A stretch of DNA of 64,000 bases from Corynebacterium hylobatis (GCF_003955685.1 NZ_RXHJ01000007.1:62001-126000); one strand, 5' to 3'; positions 16,759-25,489 are shown, counted from the stretch's first letter. Made by a program: numbers and translations. Notes: generated by a model from the sequence alone, not told the origin.

Positions 16759-17490
16759 TTAGCGGGGCATGTGGCGCCAGATGGGTCGGGGGACGAGTTT
16801 CATCACCCAGGCGAGCAGCTGGAGGCGTCGGGGGATCCAGAGGGTGGTGCTGCCCTTCCCTGTGTGGATCTCTGTGGCCACGGCGTCGGCGACCTGGTCT
16901 GGGGTGACGGACATGGGGGCGGGTGTCATGCCTTGGGTCATGGAGCCGATGACGAAGCCGGGGCGGGCGGTGATCAGGCGGAGTCTGCTGCCGTGGAGTC
17001 GGTCGGCGAGTCCCTGGCAGAAGGCGTCGAGGCCGGCTTTGGTGGAGCCATAGACGTAGTTGGCGCGGCGGGCCCGCCAGCCGGCGATGGAGGAGAAGGC
17101 GATGATCTCGCCGTGGGGCATTGAATCCGCCAGGACGGTGAGCATGCTGATCTGGGCGGTGTAGTCGATGGTGGCGATCTCGGCGGCGTGGGTCTCGTCG
17201 GTTTCGGCACGCTGCTGGTCGCCGAGGATGCCGTAGGCGAGGATGGTGGTTGCCACTCCCCCGGTGAGTTCCTGCGCCCGGGTGACGACCTCGCGGTGGG
17301 AGGTCAGGTCGGTGGCCTCGAAGGCGAGGGTGTGGACTTGCGTGGCACCGGCACTGCGCAGCTGGGCCGCGATGTCGGTAAGCGAGTCGGGTCTGCGGGC
17401 GGCGAGGACGACCGGGCGCCCCGGGCAGAGGCGTCGGGTCAGTTCGCCGCCGATGTCGGAGGTGGCGCCGAGCAGGAGGATGCCGTTCAT
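16759..17490 (-). CDS. SDR family oxidoreductase, DprE2-like
   Basis: 243 aa. Cofactor site LLLGATSDIGGELTRRL near residue 5; catalytic Ser in AFSSIAGWRAR and Tyr-x3-Lys in YVYGSTKAGLDAF (about 145). The GFVIGSMTQGMTPAPMSV segment and C-terminal LWIPRRLQLLAWVMKLVPRP give it the look of DprE2, the reductase that forms decaprenylphosphoryl arabinose. DprE1 is not adjacent, so this is more likely a paralogue with an unknown polyprenyl-linked or other substrate. It starts 5 bp after the dioxygenase stop on the same strand. Confidence 0.82.
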   Translation of the reverse strand: MNGILLLGATSDIGGELTRRLCPGRPVVLAARRPDSLTDIAAQLRSAGATQVHTLAFEATDLTSHREVVTRAQELTGGVATTILAYGILGDQQRAETDETHAAEIATIDYTAQISMLTVLADSMPHGEIIAFSSIAGWRARRANYVYGSTKAGLDAFCQGLADRLHGSRLRLITARPGFVIGSMTQGMTPAPMSVTPDQVADAVATEIHTGKGSTTLWIPRRLQLLAWVMKLVPRPIWRHMPR

Positions 17491-17495
17491 GACCC

Positions 17496-18281
17496 TCAGG
17501 ATGCCACGCGGTATCCGGTCATCGACAGTGAACCCATGGTGCGCTGCTCGTTGAAGACGTCGACTTCGCTGTCACCGATGGCGGCGGAGACGCCGGCGAT
17601 GTAGGCCAGGGGCAGGAAGTGGTCGGGGGTGGGTACGGAGCGGGTGTAGCCGGCGTGGTCGCGCAGGGCCTCGAGGCGGTCGGGATCGGTGAGCATGAGG
17701 TCGCGGGCGGCCTCGTCGAAGGAGTCTGCCCAGCCGAAACCGGTGTCGCCGGCGTGCCACTGCACCATGGAGAGGTTGTGGACGACGTTGCCGGAGCCGA
17801 CGATGAGGACGTTGTGGTCGGTGGCGAGTTTGGCCAGGCGGGTGCCCAGGGAGACGTGCTCGCCCAGCGGCTTGGAGGCGTCGAGGGAGAGCTGGACGAC
17901 GGGGATGGAGGCCTCGGGGAACATGTGTTTGAGCACGGACCAGGTGCCGTGGTCGAGTCCCCAGTCCTGGTCATTCTGGACGAGGGTGGGCTTGGCGATG
18001 TCGCGGACCAGCTCGGCGATCTCCGGGTCGCCCGGCGCGTTGTACTGGACGTTGAAGAGTTCCTGGGGGAAGCCCCAGAAGTCGTGGATGGTGCGCGGGT
18101 TGGTCATGGCGGTGACACCTGTGCCGCGGGTGTACCAGTGGGCAGAGATCGAGAGGATGGCCCGCGGGGCTTCCTGGGTGAGCTGTTCGCCGAGTTTGGT
18201 CCAGGTGCGGGTGTAGTCGTTGTCCTCGATGGCGTTCATGGGGGTGCCGTGGCCGACGAACAGGGCGCGGGTGGTGCTCAT
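17496..18281 (-). CDS. ygiD: DODA-type extradiol aromatic ring-opening dioxygenase
   Basis: 261 aa, the usual length for the LigB/4,5-DOPA dioxygenase family. Metal-binding residues are recognisable: His in FVGHGTPMNAI (about residue 10), His in ILSISAHWYTRG (about 48) and His in VGSGNVVHN (about 160). The family cleaves catechol rings using Fe(II) or Zn(II). Some bacterial members act on small or unknown substrates. Middle gene of an apparent SDR-dioxygenase-M24 peptidase operon with gaps of 5 and 8 bp. The symbol follows the E. coli homologue; the native substrate is unknown. Confidence 0.88.
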   Translation of the reverse strand: MSTTRALFVGHGTPMNAIEDNDYTRTWTKLGEQLTQEAPRAILSISAHWYTRGTGVTAMTNPRTIHDFWGFPQELFNVQYNAPGDPEIAELVRDIAKPTLVQNDQDWGLDHGTWSVLKHMFPEASIPVVQLSLDASKPLGEHVSLGTRLAKLATDHNVLIVGSGNVVHNLSMVQWHAGDTGFGWADSFDEAARDLMLTDPDRLEALRDHAGYTRSVPTPDHFLPLAYIAGVSAAIGDSEVDVFNEQRTMGSLSMTGYRVAS

Positions 18282-18289
18282 GGGGGTGT

Positions 18290-19405
18290 TTACCTCAGAT
18301 CTCTTTGTTGACGTGTCAGTAACTCTATACCGTTATCTGACACAACAGCAATATCCTCCAGCCGCATTCCCCACTTCCCGGGCAGGTAGATCCCCGGCTC
18401 GATGGAGAAGCACATCCCCGGTTCCAGCACGAGACCGTTGCCGGCCATGATGTAGGGCTCCTCGTGGGTGGACAGACCGATGCCGTGGCCGGTGCGGTGG
18501 ATGAAGTACTCCCCGTACCCGGCGCGGCTGATCACTTCGCGGGCAGCGGCATCCACGGAGGCTGCCGTCACCCCGGGGCGGGCCTGCGCCACGGCGGCGG
18601 CGTGGGCCTGTGCCAGCACCTCGTAGGCGGCGACAGCCTCCGGGTCGGCATGTTCGATGCCGCCGACGACGTAGGTGCGGGTGGAATCGGAGTGGTAGCC
18701 GGGCCCGCGGGTGCCGCCGACATCGACGACGACGATGTCACCGGTTTCCAGGACCCGGCCGGAGTGGCTGTGGTGGGGGTTGGCGCCGTTGGGTCCGGAG
18801 CCGACGATGACGAAATCGACCGCATCGTGTTCCTTGAGGATCAGCGCGTGCAGGTCGGCCGCCACCTGTGCTTCCGTGCGCCCGGCGCGCAGCAGCTTCG
18901 GTACCCGCTCGTGGACGCGGTCGATGGCCACTGCGGCCTTATGGAGTTCTTCGACCTCGGCGAGGTCCTTGCGCATGAACAGTTCCTTGAGCGTGGTCGC
19001 CGCCGCCACGGTCTCGCGCCCGTCGAGGTGGTGCTGGAGGGTGAGGACGTGGAGGGTGGTCAGTGAGGAGCCGAGTGCCACCGCGCCGGTTGAGGGCAGG
19101 ATCTCCACGGCCAGGGCGTGGGCATCCTGCCCGTCGTTCCAGCCGCGGACCTCGACGTTGAGTTCGGGTACCGCGGAATGGGCGATATCGCCAACATCCG
19201 TGCCGGGCACGAGGAGCACGGGTGTGCCGTCGGCGGGGACAACGAGGGCGGTGAGGCGTTCGTGGGAGCTGAGCCAGGAGCCGGTGAGATAGGCCAGCTC
19301 CGGGCCCGTGCCGATGATCAGCCCCGCCAGCCCCTGTACCCGGCACAGGCGGGCGGCCTCGGTGAGGCGGCGGGCATAGACGTGTGTGTCGAAGAGTTCA
19401 GCCAT
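18290..19405 (-). CDS. M24 family metallopeptidase (Xaa-Pro aminopeptidase/dipeptidase type)
   Basis: 371 aa from the ATG at 19405; two upstream ATGs in frame are possible. An N-terminal creatinase-like domain (about residues 1-120) is followed by the pita-bread catalytic domain. The five metal ligands are visible: Asp in VVVDVGG, Asp in YHSDSTRTY, His in FIHRTGHGIGLSTHEEP, Glu in SIEPGIYLP and Glu in MRLEDIAVV. It probably cleaves N-terminal residues next to proline. Divergent, 35 bp away, from the trypsin-like gene. First gene of the operon containing the dioxygenase and SDR. Confidence 0.9.
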   Translation of the reverse strand: MAELFDTHVYARRLTEAARLCRVQGLAGLIIGTGPELAYLTGSWLSSHERLTALVVPADGTPVLLVPGTDVGDIAHSAVPELNVEVRGWNDGQDAHALAVEILPSTGAVALGSSLTTLHVLTLQHHLDGRETVAAATTLKELFMRKDLAEVEELHKAAVAIDRVHERVPKLLRAGRTEAQVAADLHALILKEHDAVDFVIVGSGPNGANPHHSHSGRVLETGDIVVVDVGGTRGPGYHSDSTRTYVVGGIEHADPEAVAAYEVLAQAHAAAVAQARPGVTAASVDAAAREVISRAGYGEYFIHRTGHGIGLSTHEEPYIMAGNGLVLEPGMCFSIEPGIYLPGKWGMRLEDIAVVSDNGIELLTRQQRDLR

Positions 19406-19440
19406 GCCGTCCATCGTAGGCACCACTACCCTGGGGTGGC

Positions 19441-20040
19441 GTGTCCTCTGCCATCACCGTCCGCCTGTCTTCGGGCCGTTCCTACTGCTCCGGGGTGCTC
19501 ATCAGCCCGGACCTGCAGGCCGCCGAACACACCCGCACCGATCTGGTACTCAGCTGCGCGCATTTCCTGCGCGGTCGCACCGGGCCGATCAAGGTCGGCC
19601 GGGCACACGTGCTCGGCGCCGTGCGCATCCCGCGCACCGATCTCGCGGTGCTCCGCCTGGACGCACCCGCGCCCCCTGCCGATCTGCTGCGCTTATCGAC
19701 ATCCCGTGCCCCCTGGCTCGCCCCCACCCGCACCGAGGGTTTCGGCGGTGGTGCCCGCCATGTGCAGCAGCGCCACGGCCGGGTCATCGCCCACCTGCCT
19801 TTCGCGCTGGGACGCAACCTGCGCACCCTGGTCACCTCCGCGGCGATCCTGCACAACAGCCCCAAGGCGATCAAGGGTGATTCCGGCGGACCGGTGATCG
19901 TGGATGGTGAGATCGTGGCCGTCCAGGCGCTGATCTCCGATCCGCTGGGATACAACCTCGGCATCGCCACCGTGGCCCAGGTCGCCGCCCACCGGGGAAA
20001 GATCGCGGCGGCGGTCGAGGCTCTCCAGCGCGCCTACTGA
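19441..20040 (+). CDS. Trypsin-fold serine protease-like protein without an obvious signal peptide
   Basis: 199 aa from a GTG at 19441. The chymotrypsin triad is complete: His in LVLSCAHFL (about residue 40), Asp in IPRTDLAVLRL (about 66) and Ser in IKGDSGGPVIV (about 146). The N-terminus (SSAITVRLSSGRSYCSGVLI) starts directly in the first beta-strand of the fold, so no signal peptide or anchor is present with this start. It may act in the cytoplasm, or an upstream start may be missed, although only 35 bp separate it from the divergent peptidase. Its 3' end overlaps the convergent DnaB-domain gene by 7 bp. Confidence 0.8.
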   Translation: MSSAITVRLSSGRSYCSGVLISPDLQAAEHTRTDLVLSCAHFLRGRTGPIKVGRAHVLGAVRIPRTDLAVLRLDAPAPPADLLRLSTSRAPWLAPTRTEGFGGGARHVQQRHGRVIAHLPFALGRNLRTLVTSAAILHNSPKAIKGDSGGPVIVDGEIVAVQALISDPLGYNLGIATVAQVAAHRGKIAAAVEALQRAY

Positions 20041-20552
20041 TCCCCGGGTAGCACTTCCCGCAGCACCTGACGCCGCTGCCAGGCCGCCCGCTGGGCCTTA
20101 CCGTGTGCCACCATGATCCGGAACAGGTCGTGTTCCGGGGCGGTCTCCCCTGCATGCACCAGCGCGGCCGCCATCGCCTGGAACTGCCGGCGGTAGGAGG
20201 CACCGAGTACCTGGTCGGCGTAGCTGAGCACCTGCTCGGCGCGCACCCCGAGGGTCGCCAGATCCAGCAGGACGGACTCCGCCGTCCGGTGCGGCAGCGC
20301 CGCAGCACTGCCCTGGGCCGACAGGGCTGAACGCAGGCTCGCCGGATCCGTGGGCTGGCCCACCGCCCGGCGCGTGGCGATCAACTCGAACAACCGGCCA
20401 TGGTGGGGATCATAGAAGTCCGCGCCCGCCAGCACCGCACACACCCGGTCACTGGCCTGGTGGCCGTTTCCTGCCCACATGAGACCGCACAGCAGCAACG
20501 CCTCCGGGTCCAGCAGCAGGGCGGCGCTGACATGCTCGCCGTCGGTGACCAC
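20034..20552 (-). CDS. Stand-alone DnaB N-terminal-domain-like protein
   Basis: 172 aa from a GTG at 20552. The segment VSAALLLDPEALLLCGLMWA followed by ADFYDPHHGRLFELIATRRA and GQPTDPASLRSAL matches the helical N-terminal domain of replicative helicase DnaB, which mediates hexamerisation and primase contact. The RecA-like ATPase domain is absent. The rest is helical and Ala/Arg rich. It lies 14 bp after helY on the same strand, so it is probably co-transcribed. A regulatory partner of a helicase or primase is conceivable. The function is not known. Confidence 0.7.
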   Translation of the reverse strand: MVTDGEHVSAALLLDPEALLLCGLMWAGNGHQASDRVCAVLAGADFYDPHHGRLFELIATRRAVGQPTDPASLRSALSAQGSAAALPHRTAESVLLDLATLGVRAEQVLSYADQVLGASYRRQFQAMAAALVHAGETAPEHDLFRIMVAHGKAQRAAWQRRQVLREVLPGDQ

Positions 20553-20566
20553 CGCGCACCCCGTTC

Positions 20567-23359
20567 TTAGGAGCCGATGGCCACGACACCCCGGCGGATC
20601 GCGTTGATCGCGCGCCGGGCGTTGGCCTGCACATCGTCGGTGTAGGCGGTCTTACCCACCTGGTCGAGCAGGTCGATGACCTGGCGGCACCAGCGCACGA
20701 AATCACCCGGGCTCATCTCCGCACCCGAGTCCGCGGCCGCGGCCAGGCAATAACCCAGCGGGGCACCGGCGGCCCACTGGTGGATCGCCAGCGCGAAACC
20801 CGCCTCCGGTTCCCGGGTGACCGGCAGGTGGTGGCGTTTCTCATCGGCGGCCAGCTCCGACCAGACCCGCATGGTGGCATTCATGGCCTCCCCCATCCGG
20901 TCGGTGGCCGGCTGCGGCTCCCCACCGGTGAACTTCCGGTTCTCGAAGGTGCACAGCGACACCACCCCGGCCAGCTCCGCCGGGTCCAGCTCATTCCAGA
21001 TACCGCGGCGCAGGCACTGGGCCACCAGCAGATCGGATTCGTTGTGGATCTGGGATAACAGCTCACCTTCCGGGGTGATCACCGGTGTGCGCTCCGGGCC
21101 GGTGCCCTCGAAGGCGACGTAGCTCATCTCAGAGAGCAGGCCGATGATGCGCTCGAAATGCCGGCCGAGGGTGTCGGTGGCCTTCTCCACCCGTGCCGTC
21201 AGCCGGTCGAGCTCGCGTTCCCGGCGCGCCAGCTTCTCGCCCACCCGGGCCAGCTGCTCCCGGTCGGTCGAGGGCCAGTGGTGCACCGGGTGGCGGCGTA
21301 GAGCATCGCGCAGTTCGGTGACCTTCTTCGATTCGCGCACCCGGGCGTGCTCGCGCATCTTCTTCGGTCGGCCGTAGCTGTGGCGGCGGAACTGCTCGGT
21401 GACATACCGGGTGTTGCGGCGCGGTTCCTTGGTCACGTTGCGCGGCAGGCGCATGTGCCCCAGGGTCATGGGCGGGTTGGCGAAGGACTCGGCGTCGATA
21501 CGCCCCGACCAGCCCTGTTCCGTGGTCACCCAGGGGCGCGGGTCGGCGGTCTGGTTGGCCGGGGTGACCACCACCGCCAGGACGGGGTGTTTACGCCCCG
21601 GGATGGCGATGACGTCGCCGACCTGCATCTTACCCAGCAGGGTGATGGTCTCCTGGTGGCGCTGTTCCATGGAGTAGATGCGTGCAGCCTTCTCCTCGTC
21701 GGTGATCTCCCGGCGCAGGCGCATGTAGTCCATGAGCAGGTCTGCGGCGTCCTCGCCGTCGCGGGCGGGTGGGGCGAAGGTGGCGATGGCGTAGGTGAGC
21801 TGGGTGCGCAGGTCGGTGACGCGGTGTTCGGCGCGTTCGATCTCCCGGACGTCGTCGACGACGGATTCATCGGCCTGGTACTGGGCGAAGGATTTCTCCA
21901 GCAGGCGCAGCGAAGGTTCGAAGCCGATCATGTTCAGCAGGTTGACGGCCATGTTGTAGCCCGGCGCGAAGGTGGAGATCAGCGGGTAGGTGCGTGTCGA
22001 CGCCAGCCCGGCCACCGCCCGTGGATCCATGGCAGGGGCCCACTGCACCACCGCATGTCCGATGACGTCGATGCCGCGGCGGCCCGCGCGTCCGGTCAGC
22101 TGGGTGTACTGGCCCGGGGTGAGGTCGACGTGGCCCTCGCCGTCGAATTTGACGAGCTTCTCCAGCACGACGGAACGGGCGGGCATGTTGATGCCCAGGG
22201 CGAGGGTCTCGGTGGCGAAGACCGCGCGCAGCAGGCCCTGGACGAACAGGTCCTCGACGATATGGCGGAAGGCGGGCAGCATGCCGGCGTGGTGGGCGGC
22301 GAAACCGCGCTTGAGGGCCGCCTTCCACTGGGAGAACTGCAGGATCTCCAGGTCCTCCTCCGGGATGCCCTCCACCCCGGCGTCGATGATCTCCTCGATC
22401 CGTTCCGCCTCCTCCTGGGTGGTGAGGATGAGGTTGGAACGCAGACACTGGAACAGTGCCCCGTCGCAGCCGGCACGCGAGAAGATGAACGTGATGGCGG
22501 GCAGCATCTTCATGCCCTGGAGCACCCGGATGACATCGGGGCGGCCCACCGGCTTCTGGCGGTCCTCGGGGCGTTTGACCCCGGAGCGCCGGCCTTCGGC
22601 ACGCGCGCGGAAACCGCGGCCGGATTCCCAGTCGGAACGCCCCTCCTCCGCCTCGGCGGATTCCAGGCGTTCGATACGCCGTTCCAGTTCGCGGTTGACC
22701 TGGCCGCCGGTGCCCGGTTCGAACAGGGGGTAGAGCTTCCGGCCGACCAGCATCCACTGCTCCAGCGGTACCGGCCGCAGGTCGGTGACGATGACCTTGG
22801 TGTCACCGCGCACGGTGGACAGCCAGTCGCCGAACTCCTCGGAGTTGGACACGGTGGCCGACAGGCCGATGATGTTGACGCGTTCGTCGAGGTTGAGGAT
22901 GACCTCCTCCCACACCGCCCCGCGTTCCCGGTCAGCCAGGTAGTGGATCTCGTCCATGACCACGTGGCTGAGCCGGTCGAGTGTATTGGAGCCGGCGTAG
23001 ATCATGTTGCGCAGCACCTCGGTGGTCATGACGACGACCTCGGCGTTGCCGTTGATGGACACATCGCCGGTGAGCAGGCCGACCGCCTGCTCCCCGTGGA
23101 CTTCGACGAGGTCGTGGTACTTCTGGTTGCTCAGCGCCTTGATCGGCGTGGTGTAGAAGCATTTCGTCCCCTGGGACAGTGCCAGGGAGACCGCGAATTC
23201 GCCGACGATGGTTTTGCCGGCTCCGGTGGGGGCACAGACGAGCACCCCGTGGCCCTCCTCGACCGCCTGGCAACCCCGGAGCTGGAAGTCATCCAGCGGG
23301 AAGCTCAGGCGGGAGGTGAACTCCGCGAGGTGGCTGGCCTGGCTGTCAGTGGCGTTCAT
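20567..23359 (-). CDS. helY: Superfamily II DEAD/DEAH-box RNA helicase HelY (Ski2/Mtr4-like)
   Basis: 930 aa from the ATG at 23359, behind GGGAG; an upstream extension to 23413 is not needed. Walker A is APTGAGKTIVGE (about residue 45) and Walker B is the DEIH box in HVVMDEIHYLADRERGA. Motif VI is in TGRAGRRGID. The central insertion contains a basic linker (GRGFRARAEGRRSGVKRPED). The C-terminus is the DSHCT domain typical of Ski2/Mtr4-like RNA helicases. In M. tuberculosis helY also sits beside tatC, tatA and pafABC, so the synteny supports the name. Likely role in RNA processing or decay. Confidence 0.93.
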   Translation of the reverse strand: MNATDSQASHLAEFTSRLSFPLDDFQLRGCQAVEEGHGVLVCAPTGAGKTIVGEFAVSLALSQGTKCFYTTPIKALSNQKYHDLVEVHGEQAVGLLTGDVSINGNAEVVVMTTEVLRNMIYAGSNTLDRLSHVVMDEIHYLADRERGAVWEEVILNLDERVNIIGLSATVSNSEEFGDWLSTVRGDTKVIVTDLRPVPLEQWMLVGRKLYPLFEPGTGGQVNRELERRIERLESAEAEEGRSDWESGRGFRARAEGRRSGVKRPEDRQKPVGRPDVIRVLQGMKMLPAITFIFSRAGCDGALFQCLRSNLILTTQEEAERIEEIIDAGVEGIPEEDLEILQFSQWKAALKRGFAAHHAGMLPAFRHIVEDLFVQGLLRAVFATETLALGINMPARSVVLEKLVKFDGEGHVDLTPGQYTQLTGRAGRRGIDVIGHAVVQWAPAMDPRAVAGLASTRTYPLISTFAPGYNMAVNLLNMIGFEPSLRLLEKSFAQYQADESVVDDVREIERAEHRVTDLRTQLTYAIATFAPPARDGEDAADLLMDYMRLRREITDEEKAARIYSMEQRHQETITLLGKMQVGDVIAIPGRKHPVLAVVVTPANQTADPRPWVTTEQGWSGRIDAESFANPPMTLGHMRLPRNVTKEPRRNTRYVTEQFRRHSYGRPKKMREHARVRESKKVTELRDALRRHPVHHWPSTDREQLARVGEKLARRERELDRLTARVEKATDTLGRHFERIIGLLSEMSYVAFEGTGPERTPVITPEGELLSQIHNESDLLVAQCLRRGIWNELDPAELAGVVSLCTFENRKFTGGEPQPATDRMGEAMNATMRVWSELAADEKRHHLPVTREPEAGFALAIHQWAAGAPLGYCLAAAADSGAEMSPGDFVRWCRQVIDLLDQVGKTAYTDDVQANARRAINAIRRGVVAIGS

Positions 23360-23434
23360 GGCTCCCAGGTTACTGAAAAAAGGGGTCTGTGAGCGGGACA
23401 GACCCGGTGGCACGCTCCCCCGGGTCAGGGCCGG

Positions 23435-24130
23435 CTAGAGCTGTTCACCGCGGACCTCGATGGTGGAGCCGGGCGGCAACGCCTCGAGCATGCGGATCCG
23501 TGCCAGGACGGGGTTCTGTTCCAGCACCTTGGCGCTGGCCAGCCGCGCCCGGGTCGTCTTGACCTCGGTGCGGGCGCGCTCCAGGTCGGTCTCGGCCTGT
23601 ACCTTGGCCACCAGTGCCTCCTGCAGCGCGGAGGAGTATTCCTTGGGCAGACTGACGTCCTTGAGCAGGACCGTGGTCACCTGCACCCCGACAGCCCCGG
23701 CCGCCTCCTGCGCGGCTGCGAGCACCGGGGCGAGGTCAATGCGGGTGCCGACGAAAGCTTCCAGTGGGAGTCCGGCGACGAGTTCCCGCAGTGCGATCTG
23801 GGCGGCGAGGTAGATCTCCTCGTCCGGTCCCTGGGAATCGATGATGAAGGCGACCGGGTCGACGGTGCGCGCCGACAGCGCCAGCGTGATCGTCACGGTC
23901 AGGGCGTCAGCGGTGGGGATCGACTGCGGATGCACCTGAATCAGGCGCCGGCGCAGATCAACCTGCAGGAAACGATCCCCCGGCCGGGAGAACTCGCGGG
24001 CATTCAGGCGGGTGGTCTCCCCCTCGCGCTGGCGCAGCACGGCGTGCCCGGCCCGCGGTACAGGTGAACACAGCGGTGATGGCTGCCAGCCGGGCCGCTG
24101 GCCCGGGCCATCCGACAACGGTGAGTACAT
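23435..24130 (-). CDS. Slipin-like SPFH/band-7 domain protein
   Basis: About 231 aa from an ATG at 24130; a GTG at 24181 would add 17 residues, and neither has a good ribosome-binding site. The SPFH domain runs from AGHAVLRQREGETTRLN through LQVDLRRRLIQVHPQS to VTTVLLKDVSLPKEYSSALQ, followed by a short coiled coil (ETDLERARTEVKTTRARLAS). The membrane anchor expected upstream is missing in this frame. A hydrophobic stretch (LAAITAVFTCTAG) appears in another frame just before AGHAV, which hints at a frameshift or non-standard start. It sits between helY and tatC, a place usually without a gene. Confidence 0.65.
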   Translation of the reverse strand: MYSPLSDGPGQRPGWQPSPLCSPVPRAGHAVLRQREGETTRLNAREFSRPGDRFLQVDLRRRLIQVHPQSIPTADALTVTITLALSARTVDPVAFIIDSQGPDEEIYLAAQIALRELVAGLPLEAFVGTRIDLAPVLAAAQEAAGAVGVQVTTVLLKDVSLPKEYSSALQEALVAKVQAETDLERARTEVKTTRARLASAKVLEQNPVLARIRMLEALPPGSTIEVRGEQL

Positions 24131-24320
24131 GGTCCAGCCACGGTCGACGGAACGAGAACGGAAAAGACCCAATGCAATCACCCGGAGAAGTTGAGGGGGT
24201 TGCCGCCGGCCGGGGCCGGGGCCGGCGGGGCACCGGGGCGTCCCCTGTGCTCAAAGGTGCACAGGATCGGGCCGGGCCGCTGGCCACCACCGGGGAAATT
24301 CCGGGCGACGGCAACCCATT

Positions 24321-24355
24321 TGAGAGGAGTAGGGGGACTCGAACCCCCGGGCCCC
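24321..24355 (-). other. tRNA-like 3' fragment (T-arm plus acceptor strand)
   Basis: On the minus strand, GGGGG-TTCGAGT-CCCCC (24348 down to 24332) is a perfect T-arm with the canonical TTCGA loop. It is followed by TACTCCTCTCA, which looks like a 3' acceptor strand. Upstream, GGCCC-TCTC-GGGGCC resembles a long variable arm. No matching 5' acceptor strand (AGGAGTA) is present in the expected position, so it is not a functional tRNA by eye. It could be a tRNA pseudogene or an attachment-site remnant. The remainder of 24131-24481 holds a GC-rich hairpin near 24195-24230 and nothing else recognisable. Confidence 0.4.
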
Positions 24356-24415
24356 GAGAGGGCCGTGCCGTAGCGGTCCGCACCAGTTCAATCGGGAACA
24401 CCCCAGAAGACCGGA

Positions 24416-24449
24416 GGCGCCCAGCAACCACGGTGCGGTGCTGGGCGCC
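24416..24449 (-). terminator. Strong hairpin downstream of tatC
   Basis: A perfect 11-bp stem, GGCGCCCAGCA (24416-24426) with TGCTGGGCGCC (24439-24449), surrounds a 12-nt loop 32 bp after the tatC stop. The T-tract is weak, so termination may be inefficient. Confidence 0.55.
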
Positions 24450-24481
24450 AGACTAGCGCATGGGAGTGCTTACGTGCCGGG

Positions 24482-25471
24482 CTAGAGCACGTCGTCGAAG
24501 TTGTCGAAACGCCTGTCGGTGGCCGGGCGCGAGGCAGCCACCGGCCGAGCAGGACTGACCGGGGCTGGCGCGTCCACCCCGCCGGGAGCGGTGCCCAGCG
24601 GCGAGGCCTGCTCATCGTCCAGGTCCATCCACTCCGGGCGCTGACGGTCACGGCGTTTGTCGTTCAAGCGGGCGAACTGCAGCGCCATCTCGACCAGCAG
24701 TGTCAGTGCCACGGCGAGAGCAACCATGGAGAAGGGCTCCTGGCCCGGGGTGATGAACGCCGCGAAGATGAACAGGAGGAGGATGATCATCCGCCGCTTC
24801 TCCTTGATCGCCTCGTACTCGAGCACACCGATGATGTTGAGCATGACGAGGATCAGCGGCACCTCGAAGCTGACGCCGAAGATGAGCAGGAACGCCAACA
24901 GAAAATTGAAGTAGCGTTCACCGGTCAGCGCCGCTGCCTGCGTCTGGTCACCGATGGTGAGCAGGAACTGCAGGCCGAAGTGGATGATGAAGTAGGCCAG
25001 CACGGCACCGGCGACGAACAGCAGCACCGCCAGGGTGACGAAAGTGAAGGTCGCGCGGCGTTCCTTCTTGTGCAGACCCGGGACGATGAAGGCCCAGAGC
25101 TGGTAGAGCCACACCGGGGAGGAAAGCACCATGCCGGCCAGTGCGCCGACTTTCAGGCGCAGCATGAACATCTCCAGAGGGGCGGTGGCCAGCAGGCGAC
25201 ATTCGCCATCCGAGGTGAAAGAGGCGCGGTTCTCCGGGGGCAGCGCACAGTAGGGCCCCCGCAGGATCTCACCTAAGGGCATGAGCCCGAAGGGGGCGTA
25301 CTGGTACCACACGAAACCGACCACCGTGCCCGCCAGCAGGGCGAGCAGGGAGATGATCACGCGGCGGCGCAGCTCCTGGAGGTGCTCAACCAGTGGCATC
25401 TCACCGGCCGGCGACTTCTTCCTCTTCTTCAGGCGAGGGCGCCTCTGCGTGACGTCACCGGACTGGGACAT
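24482..25471 (-). CDS. tatC: Sec-independent (Tat) protein translocase subunit TatC
   Basis: 329 aa with six predicted membrane segments. The conserved N-terminal cytoplasmic motif MPLVEHLQELRRRVIISLLA and the family's first periplasmic/second-segment region (LATAPLEMFMLRLKVG, then SSPVWLYQLWAFIVPGLHKKERR) identify it. It binds twin-arginine signal peptides and forms the receptor of the Tat translocase. The C-terminal tail (about residues 265-329) is a proline/alanine-rich cytoplasmic extension common in actinobacteria. Follows tatA by 18 bp. Confidence 0.97.
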   Translation of the reverse strand: MSQSGDVTQRRPRLKKRKKSPAGEMPLVEHLQELRRRVIISLLALLAGTVVGFVWYQYAPFGLMPLGEILRGPYCALPPENRASFTSDGECRLLATAPLEMFMLRLKVGALAGMVLSSPVWLYQLWAFIVPGLHKKERRATFTFVTLAVLLFVAGAVLAYFIIHFGLQFLLTIGDQTQAAALTGERYFNFLLAFLLIFGVSFEVPLILVMLNIIGVLEYEAIKEKRRMIILLLFIFAAFITPGQEPFSMVALAVALTLLVEMALQFARLNDKRRDRQRPEWMDLDDEQASPLGTAPGGVDAPAPVSPARPVAASRPATDRRFDNFDDVL

Positions 25472-25489
25472 CGTCGACGTGACCCCCGG

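Noticed and set aside
21347-23392. A 681-codon open frame on the plus strand opposite helY
   Set aside because: It is the mirror of a strongly conserved helicase in high-GC DNA, where antisense stop codons are rare. Its translation is low-complexity G/V/D/R sequence with no recognisable domain.
24196-24240. GC-rich hairpin (GCCGGC repeats) near the tRNA-like fragment
   Set aside because: The stem is strong but lacks a T-tract, and such runs are common in DNA of this composition.
24320-24415. Intact tRNA on the minus strand
   Set aside because: The T-arm is perfect, but no 5' acceptor strand complementary to TACTCCT is found in the expected position and the anticodon arm is mismatched. It is kept only as a fragment.
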